6,036 nt of DNA. It comes from Candidatus Auribacterota bacterium. Its GTDB lineage: Bacteria > Auribacterota > Tritonobacteria > UBA1439. Position numbers and translations under genes: made by a program. Below, piece by piece: positions 4,859 to 6,036 of this stretch. The DNA lies in contig JAPLCY010000293.1 of NCBI GenBank assembly GCA_026391995.1, positions 1 to 6,036 on the forward strand. Reading direction: 5' to 3'. The notes under the pieces were generated by a model, which saw only the letters and a list, made by a program, of their open reading frames with translations, was not told the DNA's origin and did not search any database. Positions within the stretch are counted from its first letter, which is position 1; each line of letters starts with the position of its first letter.

Positions 4859-6036
4859 CTATTTAATTCCGCCAGCCGCCATCCCGCCGGCTGCGTTGAC
4901 GCTGAAAAATCGCTCTCCCTGGGGATAGACCAGCGCGCGCTCTGCGATGAACCACTCCGGGACGCGCTTCCGATCAAGCATTGATTGCGCCAGGGGAGTT
5001 TTGAGTCCATACGGGCAGACCACCGCAAACCCCAACCCGCCGAACTCCTCTTCCCACATAGCGAGTTCTTCCTCGTCCCGCGGAAGGGGGAGGGTATTGA
5101 ACTCGCCATAGTATGCCAGCCACTCTGGCGCGTTGGTCATCACAATATCCCCCGTGTGCATCATACTGTGCATGTCCGCCATGGCGCGTATGCGCGCCCC
5201 CCATAGCTCCGCCCGCACACCCGGGTGTGCCGCGGCGGTGAGGACGACCAGGAACGGAATACAGTTCACCGCGACAAAGAACACGCGCAAGCGCTTCGCC
5301 GACTCCGGGCGAGGGGCGATAATCTCGTTGAATGCCTGCACGCCCCAGAGCAGCATGAGAGGAACGAACGCCGTAAATATCTCGACGCGGCCATCGCCGA
5401 CAAGACTCGCCGCCGCCACCGGCAGGAGCGCGCTCCAGAGAAGCAGCTTGCACTCCTCATGCGCCGGGTCGCCGCATCGCACCAGCGGTGAAATAAGAAA
5501 AAAGGCGAGCGCGACACCGCCCCCATATATACTGATTAGTGTAGCATACCACAACGCGAGCTGTAAATAAAGCCGTGCTCCGATTCCGCCCGCCGCCACC
5601 GGCAGGGAGGGGGAACTCAGGAACAACGCCCCCAATGACTGGCCCCACAGCGGGTTCCCCCCTACCCTCAGGAGCCTGATCATCCATGGTCCGGCCACAA
5701 GCATAAAACCCGCGAATGCCATCAGAAGGTGCCGCCCGTTCTGATACTTCCGGCGCCGGAGCTTGAACATGACAAGGGGGACCAGCAGGAATAGCCCGGC
5801 GTATGCGGCAAGGTAGCACACCCCCGCCACGGACCCGAGCACGAATGAATAGAGGAACGACTCATTGCGGTCGCGACGGAGAAGCATAAAGAAGGACGTT
5901 ACCGCGGCCGCAACGAGCGTATAACGCGTCCCCGCAGCAGCCGCATTGAGAAGCGGTACGTTGCAGAGGTAGATCAGCATCACCATCAACGCGCCCTGTG
6001 CGCCGGCAATGTCGCGCGCAAAAAAGAAAAGCAGCA
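4859..6036 (-). CDS. Multi-spanning membrane protein, probable GT-C/PMT-like glycosyltransferase, N-terminus off the right edge
   Basis: The frame is open through the right edge (LLFFFARDIAGAQGAL precedes the first in-frame Met), so this is the C-terminal ~390 residues of a longer protein. Numbering from the TTG at 5989, it has hydrophobic segments at about 1-19, 24-37, 45-75, 87-103, 139-170, 183-198, 204-220 and 235-254, then a ~120-residue soluble tail. The pattern of a loop ending GPWMIRLLRVGGNPLWG (100-116), and a tail with GDIVMTNAPEWLAYYGEFNTLPLP (280-303), resembles membrane glycosyltransferases of the PMT/ArnT (GT-C) type, in which such a tail faces the periplasm. The N-terminal acidic catalytic loop is not visible, so the enzyme class is inference. 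It ends 30 bases before the wza-like gene, consistent with a role in the same exopolysaccharide or in glycan or protein glycosylation. A non-enzymatic polymerase-like membrane protein is the alternative. Confidence 0.7.
   Translation of the reverse strand, partial: LLFFFARDIAGAQGALMVMLIYLCNVPLLNAAAAGTRYTLVAAAVTSFFMLLRRDRNESFLYSFVLGSVAGVCYLAAYAGLFLLVPLVMFKLRRRKYQNGRHLLMAFAGFMLVAGPWMIRLLRVGGNPLWGQSLGALFLSSPSLPVAAGGIGARLYLQLALWYATLISIYGGGVALAFFLISPLVRCGDPAHEECKLLLWSALLPVAAASLVGDGRVEIFTAFVPLMLLWGVQAFNEIIAPRPESAKRLRVFFVAVNCIPFLVVLTAAAHPGVRAELWGARIRAMADMHSMMHTGDIVMTNAPEWLAYYGEFNTLPLPRDEEELAMWEEEFGGLGFAVVCPYGLKTPLAQSMLDRKRVPEWFIAERALVYPQGERFFSVNAAGGMAAGGIK

Noticed and set aside
5410..5606. 17-base direct repeat (5410-5426 and 5590-5606), 180 bases apart
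   Set aside because: Both copies encode LPVAA in hydrophobic segments with the same GC-rich codons; flanking protein sequence is not repeated, so chance with codon bias is sufficient.

Overview
The window is one minus-strand gene cluster, read right to left, and both edges cut through genes. In transcription order it holds: a multi-spanning membrane protein resembling GT-C/PMT-type glycosyltransferases (N-terminus beyond the right edge); a Wza-type polysaccharide export protein; a Wzz/Wzc-type tyrosine autokinase whose reading frame is broken; a RidA-family enamine/imine deaminase; a ~30-codon ORF resembling the N-terminus of DUF62 (SAM hydrolase/chlorinase family) proteins; and the first 276 codons of glucose-6-phosphate isomerase (C-terminus beyond the left edge).

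Organism: the Wza-type secretin-like export protein plus a proteobacterial-style single-chain BY-kinase imply a didermic (Gram-negative-type) bacterium. The DNA is GC-rich by eye, with strong Shine-Dalgarno sites. The protein style (Pgi with a DNFVVLGIGGSALG core, fused Wzz-kinase) would suit an uncultured PVC-like or deltaproteobacterial-type lineage, but the sequence alone does not settle this.

Layout: positions 3775-6036 and the kinase (1475-3774) form a tight exopolysaccharide/capsule block with gaps of 30 and 55 bases, probably one operon. The glycosyltransferase-like protein would modify or assemble a sugar at the membrane. The Wzc-like kinase would control chain length and polymerisation through its C-terminal tyrosine cluster, and the Wza-like protein would carry the polymer across the periplasm and outer membrane. 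RidA follows after 72 bases and Pgi after a further 173-base stretch that contains the small ORF. Pgi interconverts glucose-6-P and fructose-6-P, so it could feed nucleotide-sugar synthesis, but it may simply be a neighbouring housekeeping gene.

The main oddities are a single-base frameshift in an A run (T run on the + strand, 2253-2256) that separates the Wzz half from the kinase half; a DUF62-like start, with its own Shine-Dalgarno, that stops after about 30 codons in an ATGA overlap with pgi; and a perfect 12-base inverted repeat inside the chain-length domain. I saw no tRNA, rRNA, CRISPR array, insertion sequence, or clearly novel defence or mobile system.
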